Positions 1 to 8,369 of a stretch of DNA of 20,674 nt are shown in pieces. Below the pieces are notes generated by a model that had not been told where the DNA came from, searched no databases, and worked only from the letters and a program-made list of their open reading frames with translations. The stretch is from Sedimentisphaerales bacterium (GTDB lineage Bacteria; Planctomycetota; Phycisphaerae; Sedimentisphaerales; SG8-4): positions 1-20,674 of the forward strand of contig JAFGCA010000804.1 of NCBI GenBank assembly GCA_016932895.1. The letters run 5' to 3'. How positions within the stretch are numbered: the first letter of the stretch is position 1; the number at the start of each line of letters is the position of its first letter. The position numbers and the translations under genes are program-made.

Positions 1-708
1 CAGGAGCGGATTGTAGGCGCGCATGGGCCCGGGTCCGACCCAGCGTTCCCAGTCGATTTCGGGCGGCGGATCGCTGTTCGGCGGGTTGCCGATGCCACCG
101 GGGCCCTGATTCATGACGTTGAACGTTCGCGCGACGCTGATGGCTCCCAGCTTGCCAGAGCGAATGAACTCCACCACGCGGCGGTAGTTCTGTCCGGCGT
201 GGATCTGCGTGCCGATCTGACAAACCCGCTTGTGCTTGCGCACGGCGTTGCGGACGGCGAAGCTTTCCGCGACGTGCAGGGTCATGGGTTTCTGGAGGTA
301 GAGGTCTTTGCCGGCTTCGCAGGCATCGACGGCCATGCGACAGTGCCAGTGCGGGGGCGCTGCGATAATCACCGCATCAATGTTCCTGGCCTCGAGCATC
401 TCGCGGTACTCGTGATAGCCTTTGGCGGTGTCTTTGTGTTGGGCGACGACGGCATCCCGGCGGGGCTTCCAAATATCGCAAGCGCCGGTGACCACGACGT
501 CCGGCCGGCCGGCACAGGCGTTCAGGTTGGCCCGGCCCATGCCGCCGCAGCCGATCAGGCCCACGCCGATCTTGTCGTTGGCGCCCGGCGTGCCCTGGCC
601 TGCCAGGGCGCTGCCCGGGACGAAATACGGGACCGCCACGCCGGTCGTGCCCGTGGCCGCGGCCTGACGGATGAAGCTGCGTCTGGAAATCTGCTTTTCT
701 TGTGACAT
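1..708 (-). CDS. Gfo/Idh/MocA-family oxidoreductase with Tat signal, partial (C-terminus beyond window)
   Basis: This is a probable NAD(P)-dependent sugar or cyclitol dehydrogenase-like protein exported by the Tat pathway; its substrate is unknown. The first 236 residues are present and the reading frame stays open to the left edge. The N-terminus has a twin-arginine motif (SRRSFI, residues 8-13) followed by an Ala-rich stretch ending near ALAG (residues 34-37). A Rossmann dinucleotide-binding loop, GVGLIGCGGMG, follows at about 48-58. The usual EKP motif of the family appears as QKP (about 139-141), so the Glu is replaced by Gln. The segment DWERWVGP is typical of the exported members in Planctomycetota and Bacteroidota. 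The ATG is preceded by a strong AGGGAGGA ribosome binding site. The gene follows the T6SS operon on the same strand but has its own promoter, so it is probably an unrelated metabolic gene. The family call is firm and the substrate is unknown. Confidence 0.9.
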   Translation of the reverse strand, partial: MSQEKQISRRSFIRQAAATGTTGVAVPYFVPGSALAGQGTPGANDKIGVGLIGCGGMGRANLNACAGRPDVVVTGACDIWKPRRDAVVAQHKDTAKGYHEYREMLEARNIDAVIIAAPPHWHCRMAVDACEAGKDLYLQKPMTLHVAESFAVRNAVRKHKRVCQIGTQIHAGQNYRRVVEFIRSGKLGAISVARTFNVMNQGPGGIGNPPNSDPPPEIDWERWVGPGPMRAYNPLL

Positions 709-756
709 CGAGACATCCTCCCTAACAGGTTGGAATTGGTTCAACAACACCATCGG

Positions 757-784
757 ATTATATCAGTCCGTCGGGCGAAGGCAA
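757..784 (-). promoter_or_regulatory. Extended -10 sigma-70 type promoter for the oxidoreductase gene
   Basis: Read on the minus strand, this has TTGCCT (complement of 779-784), a 16-base spacer and a perfect TATAAT (complement of 757-762). TGA lies just before the -10, giving the extended -10 form TGnTATAAT. Transcription would start near 750 and leave a leader of about 40 bases before the ATG at 708. The match is by eye to the E. coli consensus, and promoter preferences in this phylum may differ. Confidence 0.6.
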
Positions 785-904
785 CGTGATGCACGGGGGA
801 TTCCACGTTTCTCTGAAACGCGCGTTGCTTCTATTCGGCCTCTCCGCGGGGGATTTGTTCTCTGGGCGGGGAGTCTCGTTCTGAAGAGTGCCCCTGCGAG
901 TGTG

Positions 905-1888
905 TCAGCCGATGCGGCTTTTGTCCGTGGGCTCGGCCTGGAAGTCATCGATCAGTTGGTTCGTCCGGGCCACGAATTCCGAATCCATGCTGTACGGGAT
1001 CGTGTTCGTGAGAGGAAGGGCGCCGAGCGCCGCGCGAAGACAGAACATCTGTACACTCGTGGGTTCACCGATGATCACGTCGATCCAGGGATTTTTCAAA
1101 GGCGTGAGGGCGAGAATGGACGTATCTGCGCCGAACCGGGCGCGCAGAAAGCGGATCCAGGCAAGGCCGACTTCGCGTGAAGCGGCCCAGGAAGCAGGAA
1201 CGCGCAAGGCGGTGGGGCGCACCGCTTGGCGCCTCTCGGCCCCGGCGGGCCCTTGGCCGACCTCGCGATCGAGATGGTACAAGACGCGGTGAAGGCCCTG
1301 TCGGTTGGGACCCATCTCCGGGAGTTTCGCGAGCCAGGCCAGCGGGCGGGCGGCCTCCAGTCCGGGAGCCGGCACTCGTTCACGCTGCCGCACGAGTTGC
1401 TGGACCTCGCTTTGAGCGGCCTCCATAATCCGGCGAACGTCACCGGGTGAAGTGGTGCCGACACAGGCCGCCTCGATTCTCTCCAGATGGGGCAGAATAT
1501 GGGTAAGCACCCACAGCAGCGGAAGCCCCGAACATTGGATGCAGACCACCATGGGGTACCGTGCACGCCCTTTTCCATCGCGCGACGACCACAGGCGGCC
1601 GACCACGACGTCTCCCTTGAGCAGCCATAAGAAAACATGTCCGAATTCGTCGACCCGTTGCTCCGGGTCCAGCCTGTCCCAGCTTCCCGCGTCGAGGTTG
1701 GCCCCGATGCCTTCAATATAGAGGAGACGCTTGACCGCAATGAGAACGTCGGTATCGAGACCGATGTCGTCGATATGGTCGTCCCAGCCGGGGTGTTTGC
1801 CGAAGGCGGCCACAAACGCGCCTTCCGAGGAGCCTTTCGGCTCCCCGGCATTCCAGCGCCGCAGGATTTTCTTGAGAATGGAAGCCAC
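905..1888 (-). CDS. tagF: TagF/ImpM-like T6SS regulatory protein
   Basis: TagF (ImpM) proteins are cytoplasmic accessory factors that restrain T6SS firing post-translationally in well-studied systems. The product is 327 residues. It begins its domain with FGKHPGWDD (about 29-37), which corresponds to the YGKLPxxGDF opening of the TagF domain. Near 98-115 it has GRLWSSRDGKGRARYPMVV, matching the TagF segment around the DRVGRYFP motif. A C-terminal part with NPWIDVIIGE follows. The start is GTG at 1888, preceded by AGGAG. That ribosome binding site overlaps the tssM stop codon at 1902-1904, so the two genes are probably translationally coupled. It is the last gene of the operon. The sequence is clearly diverged from proteobacterial TagF, so the family call rests on two motifs and the context. 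Confidence 0.65.
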   Translation of the reverse strand: MASILKKILRRWNAGEPKGSSEGAFVAAFGKHPGWDDHIDDIGLDTDVLIAVKRLLYIEGIGANLDAGSWDRLDPEQRVDEFGHVFLWLLKGDVVVGRLWSSRDGKGRARYPMVVCIQCSGLPLLWVLTHILPHLERIEAACVGTTSPGDVRRIMEAAQSEVQQLVRQRERVPAPGLEAARPLAWLAKLPEMGPNRQGLHRVLYHLDREVGQGPAGAERRQAVRPTALRVPASWAASREVGLAWIRFLRARFGADTSILALTPLKNPWIDVIIGEPTSVQMFCLRAALGALPLTNTIPYSMDSEFVARTNQLIDDFQAEPTDKSRIG

Positions 1889-1901
1889 GTCTGGGCGGCT
1901 C

Positions 1902-4900
1902 CTACTGTTTTAAGGACGGCCATTGATCGGACGTCAACATATTGACCGGTTGCTTACACTCATGGTCCCGGAAGAAGTCGAGCCGGAAATACAACACACC
2001 GCCGTCTTGCTCTTCCGTGCGCGGGACGACCAGCTTGACGCACCCTTCCTTCTGCCCGTCATGACAGTCTCGCAACATTCTCAGGCACGCCCACGGCTCG
2101 GCAAACGTCAGCGTCGCGTTCTTTATCGGTTGGCTGTCGCCGATGTACCGGTAGAACTCGACGGCAAGCGGCGGACCCGGATATTCCACTATCAGGCTGT
2201 CCACAGGAGCGTCCTCCGGTGCGCTGGTTCCCAACTGCCCGCTCTTGCGGGTCCCCTGGACCAGCCTGAATTTCCTGACGAAGTCAAGGACGAGCTGTTC
2301 TTTCTTGGGGCGAGCGAGGGTCATCTGTTCTTTCGCGCCCAAGAGAGTCATCTTGCAGTAGTAAGGTTCTTGTCCTCGCGGCAGACTCTCAAACAACCGC
2401 TCCACGCGCTCAAACCACCCGGCGTCATTCCCAGCGAGCTGGATGCCGCGGAGTTGCGCGAGCAACTCGTTTACGGCATCAATATCCGTCGTCGCTTCTC
2501 CGCCGATCGTTTGGGCGTCGAACTTCTCCTGGCTGCGAGACTTGCTCAGAAGCAGTCCTGCCTGGACGAGTTGATCGGGGGGCAAGTCCGTCCGGCTATC
2601 CCAGGCCAGGGGGAATGCGTTTCCATACCCTCTCTGGAGTTCGCGAAACGCCTTGGTGCCTTCCTGGTGCACCGCCTGCGCCCGTTGGCGTAGCAGCGTG
2701 TAGGTCAGCTCGGTCCAGTAGGCGTCCACAAACATCGCGTACGACCGGTAGGAGAAGGGTATGTAGTCCTCCCGGAAGTCGGCGGGCTGCACGCCGAGCA
2801 GTGCCCTTCGGGCCTCCCACACGTCATCGGACAGGCTGCGCCACTTGCTCAGAACCCCCCGGCAGTGGCGATAGGTCTTGTCCGCCTGGTCGGTTTCCAT
2901 CAGTTTCTCAAGGTCCGCTGCGAATTGCGCGCGTGTCTTATCCTCCGGGACGCCGTCGGTACCGAATTCCAGAAGAGCCCTTTCAACGGCCTTGCCCAGT
3001 TCCTCGAGTTCGTCGAAGACGTTTCTGACGACCAGGGTATTGAACTGTTCCGCGTCCCGGGCGACCTGGGCCTGGATCGCGCCTCGCAGGACCCGGTCGA
3101 GCCAGTATTCGCCGATGCAGCGGCTGGCGTACTCGGTGTACTTGCCCTTGGCGTCTTCATGCGTCCGGCGCAGCTCTCTTTCGTTTGGCAATTCGTATTT
3201 GCCCAGGATCTCTCCCAGTGATTTCCAGCCGGCCATGACGGCGGCGGCAGCCTGCGGATCGTACTTCTTGTCGACGAGCTCGGCGGGAATTCCTTTCCAA
3301 TCCCAGGCGGCGTTGGCTTCCACCAGTTTCTCGATCTCTTCGACACTCTTGGGCGCCGCCGCGAAAGCGCTTTGCGCGGTGCGATGCAGGTGCTTTTGTT
3401 CGGCTGCCGTGATACCCAATGTGGAGATCAGAACAGCCTCCGGGAAGTGAAAGGCCTTCTGATGCAGACTGAACAAATTCCTGACATCCTTTCGTGCCGT
3501 ATCGATCACCCGTTCGAATTCCGCGATCATTTGGCCGACCTGCGCCAGTGCGGGCGCGCTGTCGGCAGCACGCAGGCAGCTATCGGCGCGCGAATAGATC
3601 TCGAACCGTATGTCATACAGGCGATCATTACCTTGTCCGTTCGCCCAAAAATCTCGGTCCAACTGCCGACGCTCTTGGGCATGCTCGTCGGCGCGCAGCT
3701 TCTCGATGATGGTGCGCCGGGTCGTGCTGAGCTGGTCGCGCATGGAGATGAGAAAGTGCGGGGCGTTGACGTCCTTCAGCTCGCTGAGAAGAAAGTCATA
3801 ATTCTCGTTGACGTCCTGCAGCACGGGCTCGGCTGCCTGGGTCCAGAGTTGCTCCAGCGTGGCATCGGCCGCAAATCTCTGGCGGTACCCGTCAACAGCA
3901 TCCTTGGCCGCTTTCAGCCGGGCAAACTCGTCGTTCCAGGCTCTTGCGAAGGCGTCCAACTGTGCGACCGTATGAACCCCGCCCGGTTCACCGGGCAAGC
4001 GATCCTGCAGGGCGAATATGCGCTGTTCGGCGTCGTTGAAATCCTGGAGGGCCCCTTCAAGCTCCCGTATGGTTTTAGCCTTTGCGTAGTCCGGGCTGCT
4101 GGTGGGGTCTCTCCAATATTCGTTGAAATGACTGATGCCTTGCTGCAGGGCGGCCTCCGGGGTACAGGGATCGCTTCGCAGAGACGCCGGCGGCCACGTC
4201 GCGGCGCCGGCCGGGTGATAGAGGCTCTTGAGCGGCTCATGCAAATCGCCCTTGTCTTCGCTGTAAAGCGTAGCTTTCTCGGAGCCTTCTTCGTTCTCGT
4301 CGTATTTGAAGATGTATGCGGAGAGAACATCGAGGAACGTCTCGGCGGAGTAGCCGTCTTCGTCGCCAAGAGGTTTGCCCGCTTCAAGTCGGATGAGCTG
4401 ACGCAGGGCTTTCACCTGCGGATCCTGGCGGGTCCACGCACCGTTGCCCTGGGCGAGCAGCAGTCCTCGGGTGGCCTTCACGAAAGGCTCGAGGACGGCG
4501 GTTTCGTAGATCACCGCCTGGGCTTCGTTCAATTTGGCCTCCGTGATGCGTCTGCGAAACTTGGCCGCCGGCGCAAAGATCCAGGGCACTCCTTTTTCGT
4601 TGAATTCGCTCACCGCTTGAGCCAGCCGCGCAGAGACATTGGCTCTGGTCGTGTCTTCGATATCCTTCATGAAGCTTCGGCCGAGGTATATGCACCCGCT
4701 TCCTCTGACCTTTATCGTCTGGAGATCCTCCGCCGTCCCGAGGGGATCTTCTGCCATCAAAGCGGCCAGAGGCGGGAAGTAGTCTCGTAGATGCCCTATA
4801 CTCTTGTCGAATTGCCGCGCGCCGTAGAGGATGAAGAAAAGCAGCAGGAGCAAGCTGGCCGCCAGGGAAATATAGACGGCGGCCTTGCGGCGTTTGTGCA

Positions 4901-6215
4901 GTCGGGCGGCGTTTGTGGCCGGGGTGACGAGCCCCTTTTCGGGAAAGATCTTCTTGACGAAAACATCGCGCAGGAAGTACGCGCGGTCGCGCTCCCAGAC
5001 CCGGCCGTCGGGAAGCGATTCGACCGGGACGCCCAGCGATTCGGCCAGGTCGGCGTCCAGGGCCGAACCCTCCCGCATGGACGAGGTGAAGTAGATGCCG
5101 CGGAAGAACAACGGTTTACAAGACCATTTGCTGCCCACGCTGAAGATGAGCTCCAGGTATCGCGTCATGCGCGGTGCCAATCGGGCCAGACTCTGGGGAA
5201 ACGCGTAGAGCGCATCGGCGGTGCGTCTTTTCTCCGCGTCGGGTTCCTCTGCCAGGACTTCGTTGAGAAGGGCAAGCCTGCGCCGAAAGAGGCGTCCCCG
5301 GACGGCGGCAATTTGCTGGTCCACGAAACCCGAGTTGTACGGCTCGTCCAGCGGCGCCGGATTGGACCAGCCTAACATCTGGTGCTGCAATTTCGGGTCC
5401 TGCAAGCTGTCAAAGAAGTCTCGAAATCCGGTGATCAAGTCGCTCTTGGTCACCGCCACAAAGACCGGGAACCGCACGTCCAGCGTGCGCTGGATCATAT
5501 CGAGCTGGCGGGCGATTTTGGAGGCTTTCTGCTCGATTTGGTCGGCGGAATCTCGGATGAGGCTGTCAGCCGGGATGACCAGCAGCAGACCGTTGACCGG
5601 ACACCGCGGACGATACTTTTTCATCAGGCTCAGGAACTCTTTCCATTCCTGTGAGCCGCCGGTATCCACTTCGTCAAACATCAACCGGCCCGCCGTGTCG
5701 AGCATCACCGCGTGGTCCGTGAACCACCAGTTCATGTTGATGGTGCCGCCGGTTCCCTGCAACTCGTCCTGCAGGCCGGGAGGGAAGCCAACGTTGCAAT
5801 GCCGTATCGCCTCCGTTTTGCCCGAGCCGGGTTCGCCGACGATCATGTACCACGGGAAGTCGTAGAGGCTTTTGCCGGCCTGCTGAAACCTTCGGGTTCC
5901 CTCTGCGAACTTCTTTCGCAGATCGTCGAGCCGGGCGACACTTGCCGGTTCGCTGACGCCCTGCGGCGTAACCGAACTGCTCTGCAAGAGGTCGCGTTCC
6001 ATGGGAGCGGCCTTGCGCTTCTTGAGCCATTTCAGCAGGCGCAGGTACAACACGACCACCAGCGCCAACACACTCAGTCCGATCAGGACAACCCAGAACA
6101 CCCCGGGGGAAAGAAGATACCGCAATCCCGCGAGCAGGCCGCCTCCCGAGACAACCACCGCTCCGGCCTTGACCGGCGTTGGAAGGTCTGTAAATGCAGA
6201 GATCCCACGTATCAT
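1902..6215 (-). CDS. tssM: TssM, inner-membrane IcmF-family T6SS component
   Basis: TssM, with TssL, forms the inner-membrane part of the T6SS membrane complex. The protein is 1437 residues, longer than many family members. Two N-terminal hydrophobic segments lie at about 16-33 and 38-60. A cytoplasmic NTPase-like domain follows, with Walker A GEPGSGKT (127-134), a Walker B-like MLDTAGR (171-177) and a TKSD base-recognition motif (256-259). The IcmF signature FFRGIYFTSS is at about 370-379. A third membrane segment rich in Leu lies at about 445-465, and the remaining roughly 970 residues should be periplasmic. The ATG is preceded by AAAGGAGT. The gene starts 21 bases after tssL and is followed by the tagF-like gene, whose ribosome binding site overlaps the tssM stop. 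The Walker motif looks intact, suggesting that nucleotide binding is retained. Confidence 0.96.
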   Translation of the reverse strand: MIRGISAFTDLPTPVKAGAVVVSGGGLLAGLRYLLSPGVFWVVLIGLSVLALVVVLYLRLLKWLKKRKAAPMERDLLQSSSVTPQGVSEPASVARLDDLRKKFAEGTRRFQQAGKSLYDFPWYMIVGEPGSGKTEAIRHCNVGFPPGLQDELQGTGGTINMNWWFTDHAVMLDTAGRLMFDEVDTGGSQEWKEFLSLMKKYRPRCPVNGLLLVIPADSLIRDSADQIEQKASKIARQLDMIQRTLDVRFPVFVAVTKSDLITGFRDFFDSLQDPKLQHQMLGWSNPAPLDEPYNSGFVDQQIAAVRGRLFRRRLALLNEVLAEEPDAEKRRTADALYAFPQSLARLAPRMTRYLELIFSVGSKWSCKPLFFRGIYFTSSMREGSALDADLAESLGVPVESLPDGRVWERDRAYFLRDVFVKKIFPEKGLVTPATNAARLHKRRKAAVYISLAASLLLLLFFILYGARQFDKSIGHLRDYFPPLAALMAEDPLGTAEDLQTIKVRGSGCIYLGRSFMKDIEDTTRANVSARLAQAVSEFNEKGVPWIFAPAAKFRRRITEAKLNEAQAVIYETAVLEPFVKATRGLLLAQGNGAWTRQDPQVKALRQLIRLEAGKPLGDEDGYSAETFLDVLSAYIFKYDENEEGSEKATLYSEDKGDLHEPLKSLYHPAGAATWPPASLRSDPCTPEAALQQGISHFNEYWRDPTSSPDYAKAKTIRELEGALQDFNDAEQRIFALQDRLPGEPGGVHTVAQLDAFARAWNDEFARLKAAKDAVDGYRQRFAADATLEQLWTQAAEPVLQDVNENYDFLLSELKDVNAPHFLISMRDQLSTTRRTIIEKLRADEHAQERRQLDRDFWANGQGNDRLYDIRFEIYSRADSCLRAADSAPALAQVGQMIAEFERVIDTARKDVRNLFSLHQKAFHFPEAVLISTLGITAAEQKHLHRTAQSAFAAAPKSVEEIEKLVEANAAWDWKGIPAELVDKKYDPQAAAAVMAGWKSLGEILGKYELPNERELRRTHEDAKGKYTEYASRCIGEYWLDRVLRGAIQAQVARDAEQFNTLVVRNVFDELEELGKAVERALLEFGTDGVPEDKTRAQFAADLEKLMETDQADKTYRHCRGVLSKWRSLSDDVWEARRALLGVQPADFREDYIPFSYRSYAMFVDAYWTELTYTLLRQRAQAVHQEGTKAFRELQRGYGNAFPLAWDSRTDLPPDQLVQAGLLLSKSRSQEKFDAQTIGGEATTDIDAVNELLAQLRGIQLAGNDAGWFERVERLFESLPRGQEPYYCKMTLLGAKEQMTLARPKKEQLVLDFVRKFRLVQGTRKSGQLGTSAPEDAPVDSLIVEYPGPPLAVEFYRYIGDSQPIKNATLTFAEPWACLRMLRDCHDGQKEGCVKLVVPRTEEQDGGVLYFRLDFFRDHECKQPVNMLTSDQWPSLKQ

Positions 6216-6236
6216 GCTGTCGTAGACTCCTTTCGC

Positions 6237-6956
6237 TTAGTTGTCACCACCCTGCGGCGCCTCAACCGTCGTTGCGGAAACACTGCGGAATTCGGTGATG
6301 GTCTCCAGCGCATCGGCTACGCCGGATGAGGTTTTCATGAACAGAACCATGTATGCGACGCTGCAGACGATCAGGAGACCGATCAGAACGATGCCGACCC
6401 CCAACAACTTGGCCCCGGGCGGCTCGACGAAATCGCGGGCGTCCACGTTTTCGTACGCCTCGGGACAAATGTACGATTCCGCGTCGGCGTCTATCATGCC
6501 GGAGATGCGCGCCGAGATCTCCGACATGAGCCGGAGGATGTTCTCGGGCTGTCCCGTGTAGATCCCCGTAAAGCCCAGGCCGATACACGTATAATAGATA
6601 ACCAGCCTTTGGTTGGCGGCCTCGCTGGGGTCCGCCAGCTCCGCGTCCAGCAGGTCGAAAAACTTCTCGTCTCCCGCCAGCTCGTTCCTCGCGCGGGCCA
6701 TCTCCTGCCACGCGGCGGCAAAGCTCAACTTGCTCTCTTTGATCATGAAATCGACGAAGAAGATGAGCGGCAGCTCGACCTTTTCGTATTGACGTAACAG
6801 TTCACCATCCGCACGCGCATCGGACGCCATGGTCTGCAAAATTCTCTCGATATCGTTGCGCACCTGGGTCATTTCCGGGGCATAGCCCATGCGCGCCGAC
6901 CGACACAGGCGGGCCACGTACTGGAAAAGCGGTTCGCATAGTTCAAGCAGTCTCAT
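6237..6956 (-). CDS. tssL: TssL/DotU-family T6SS inner-membrane protein
   Basis: TssL partners TssM in the membrane complex and contacts the baseplate through its cytoplasmic domain. The product is 239 residues. The DotU domain fills the N-terminal part, with EKVELPLIFFVDFMI at 58-72 and CIGLGFTGIY at 124-133. A single membrane anchor lies at about 184-206 (LLGVGIVLIGLLIVCSVAYMV) and a short tail of about 33 residues follows. This C-terminally anchored arrangement is the standard one for TssL. No peptidoglycan-binding OmpA-like domain is fused. The start is the ATG at 6956, which overlaps the tssK stop as ATGA. An in-frame extension upstream to 7412 runs antiphase through tssK and is not real. 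The stop at 6237 lies just before the tssM ribosome binding site. Confidence 0.94.
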   Translation of the reverse strand: MRLLELCEPLFQYVARLCRSARMGYAPEMTQVRNDIERILQTMASDARADGELLRQYEKVELPLIFFVDFMIKESKLSFAAAWQEMARARNELAGDEKFFDLLDAELADPSEAANQRLVIYYTCIGLGFTGIYTGQPENILRLMSEISARISGMIDADAESYICPEAYENVDARDFVEPPGAKLLGVGIVLIGLLIVCSVAYMVLFMKTSSGVADALETITEFRSVSATTVEAPQGGDN

Positions 6957-8347
6957 TTTGGCTCCCCGTTGATACTTGGAACGGTCATATACAACGTGAT
7001 CTGGTAGTCGGAGGATTCGATCTCGGGCCACTTCACGGCGATGGATTTCTCTTCGCGCACACGCTCCCAGAGCCGCGCACTTTCTGCGGGAACCAGGCGG
7101 AAATAGTGAAGTCCCACCTGGGCGGGCAGTTCGACCGGAGGATAGAGCTCCTGGGCGAGCTGAATGCCGAACACGCGCTGGCCGGCCAGGGTCAGGGGCA
7201 TCAGTTTGAACCGGTCGCGGTCCAGGACGAGCGCCGCCAGTTCCGACGGATCCTGCTTGGTCGCAATGGCAAGGAAATATTGATTTGCCAGCGAAATCGC
7301 CTCGTTCGTGAGCGTCGCAACCATGATGTTCTGCTCCGGCGCCCGGGTAAAGGCGGCCTTCATGAAGCGCGCCGGGACGGCCCCCTTGAGAAGCCCGCGA
7401 ATCCTGGTGCAAACCTCCCTGAAGGCCAGGGCGGGTTTGTCGTGGTTGTAGTCGATCGTTTCGAACTGGTCGCGGTCGGGGCGCAGGGCGCTCAGCTCGG
7501 CCAGGAGCTGCGTCAACTCCAGGTACATCTCGAACGGCGCCACGCTGGCGGGCATCTGAATCAGGGCGCTGAGTCGAGCGCCAAAGCGGCTGAGCGTTCG
7601 CAAACGGAGCATCTGCTCGAACTGCACGCCCCGCATGGTCTCGATACTGAACCCTCCCCGGCTCAACTGGACCGCCAATTCATTTCGGCTGGCCACCACC
7701 TGGTTCGCCATGTCCCTCAACAGCTCTCTCAGCACCGGCGAGCCGCCGATGACCAGACACGGCGGAATGAAATCCGGATCGCGACGCGGCAGACCGACAT
7801 CCTCGCCGGCGGCGTGGACAATCCGCAGAAGCGGCAGCACCTCCAGATCCGAGCGATCGTCGTTGTCCAACAGGAGCCGGGCGTTGATCTGACGGACCAG
7901 GATGGGTTGAGCGTTGCCGCCGGAGTTTTCGTCGACCATTTCCTGTTCGGCCAGACAGTACAGGCGCTTGGCCCGCCAATCCTGGTCCGCTCCTTTTTCA
8001 ATCACGTTGGCGCGCGAAGCCGACCACAGGGGTACAGCCAGACTCACCGTAAGCGGGGCGGCCGTTGAGGTAAACGCTTCCTTGATATCGAGCGAGGGGA
8101 GCGTGGCGTTCTCGGGAACGTTCACCTCCAGGCCGCTGGGCATGACCGCCCGCAGCCGGTCAAAGGAGACGCGCATGTTCTCGAGCTGATCGTCGGAGAT
8201 TCGTGCCTCGATGAGCCCGTAGGGATGAGCCCGCCGCAGACGACGGTCTCGCGTCAGCCGGCCTCGCATTTGCCGTGTCATGTATTGCAGGTGATGCGGC
8301 CGAAGGAACAGACCTTCATGCCAGTATATTTCGCTCTCTGCAGTCAT
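6953..8347 (-). CDS. tssK: TssK, T6SS baseplate protein
   Basis: TssK is the trimeric baseplate subunit that connects TssF/TssG wedges to the TssL/TssM membrane complex. The product is 464 residues, a normal length for the family (about 440-470). The N-terminal signature WHEGLFLRPHHLQ lies at 9-21 and is diagnostic. The C-terminal half has the family's segment LFGIQ-like and HYFRL (VGLHYFRL). I chose the ATG at 8347 because GAGG lies 9 bases upstream of it. An in-frame ATG at 8362 would add five residues (MRQHH) but has no good ribosome binding site. The upstream gene ends at 8370, 22 bases away. The stop codon overlaps the tssL start by 4 bases. Confidence 0.95.
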   Translation of the reverse strand: MTAESEIYWHEGLFLRPHHLQYMTRQMRGRLTRDRRLRRAHPYGLIEARISDDQLENMRVSFDRLRAVMPSGLEVNVPENATLPSLDIKEAFTSTAAPLTVSLAVPLWSASRANVIEKGADQDWRAKRLYCLAEQEMVDENSGGNAQPILVRQINARLLLDNDDRSDLEVLPLLRIVHAAGEDVGLPRRDPDFIPPCLVIGGSPVLRELLRDMANQVVASRNELAVQLSRGGFSIETMRGVQFEQMLRLRTLSRFGARLSALIQMPASVAPFEMYLELTQLLAELSALRPDRDQFETIDYNHDKPALAFREVCTRIRGLLKGAVPARFMKAAFTRAPEQNIMVATLTNEAISLANQYFLAIATKQDPSELAALVLDRDRFKLMPLTLAGQRVFGIQLAQELYPPVELPAQVGLHYFRLVPAESARLWERVREEKSIAVKWPEIESSDYQITLYMTVPSINGEPK

Positions 8348-8369
8348 ATGATGTTGCCTCATACAGAAG

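Noticed and set aside
806..820. CGTTTC-TCT-GAAACG hairpin after the tagF-like gene as a terminator
   Set aside because: The stem is only 6 pairs and no T-run follows on the operon strand. Operon termination in 709-904 remains unidentified.
3372..4790. Open frame of 472 codons on the plus strand
   Set aside because: It lies entirely antisense to tssM, has no ribosome binding site and its translation resembles no protein. It is a shadow of GC-rich codon use.
6957..7412. N-terminal extension of tssL
   Set aside because: It overlaps tssK in another frame. The conserved DotU N-terminus starts at 6956, where the ATGA overlap with the tssK stop gives a natural start.
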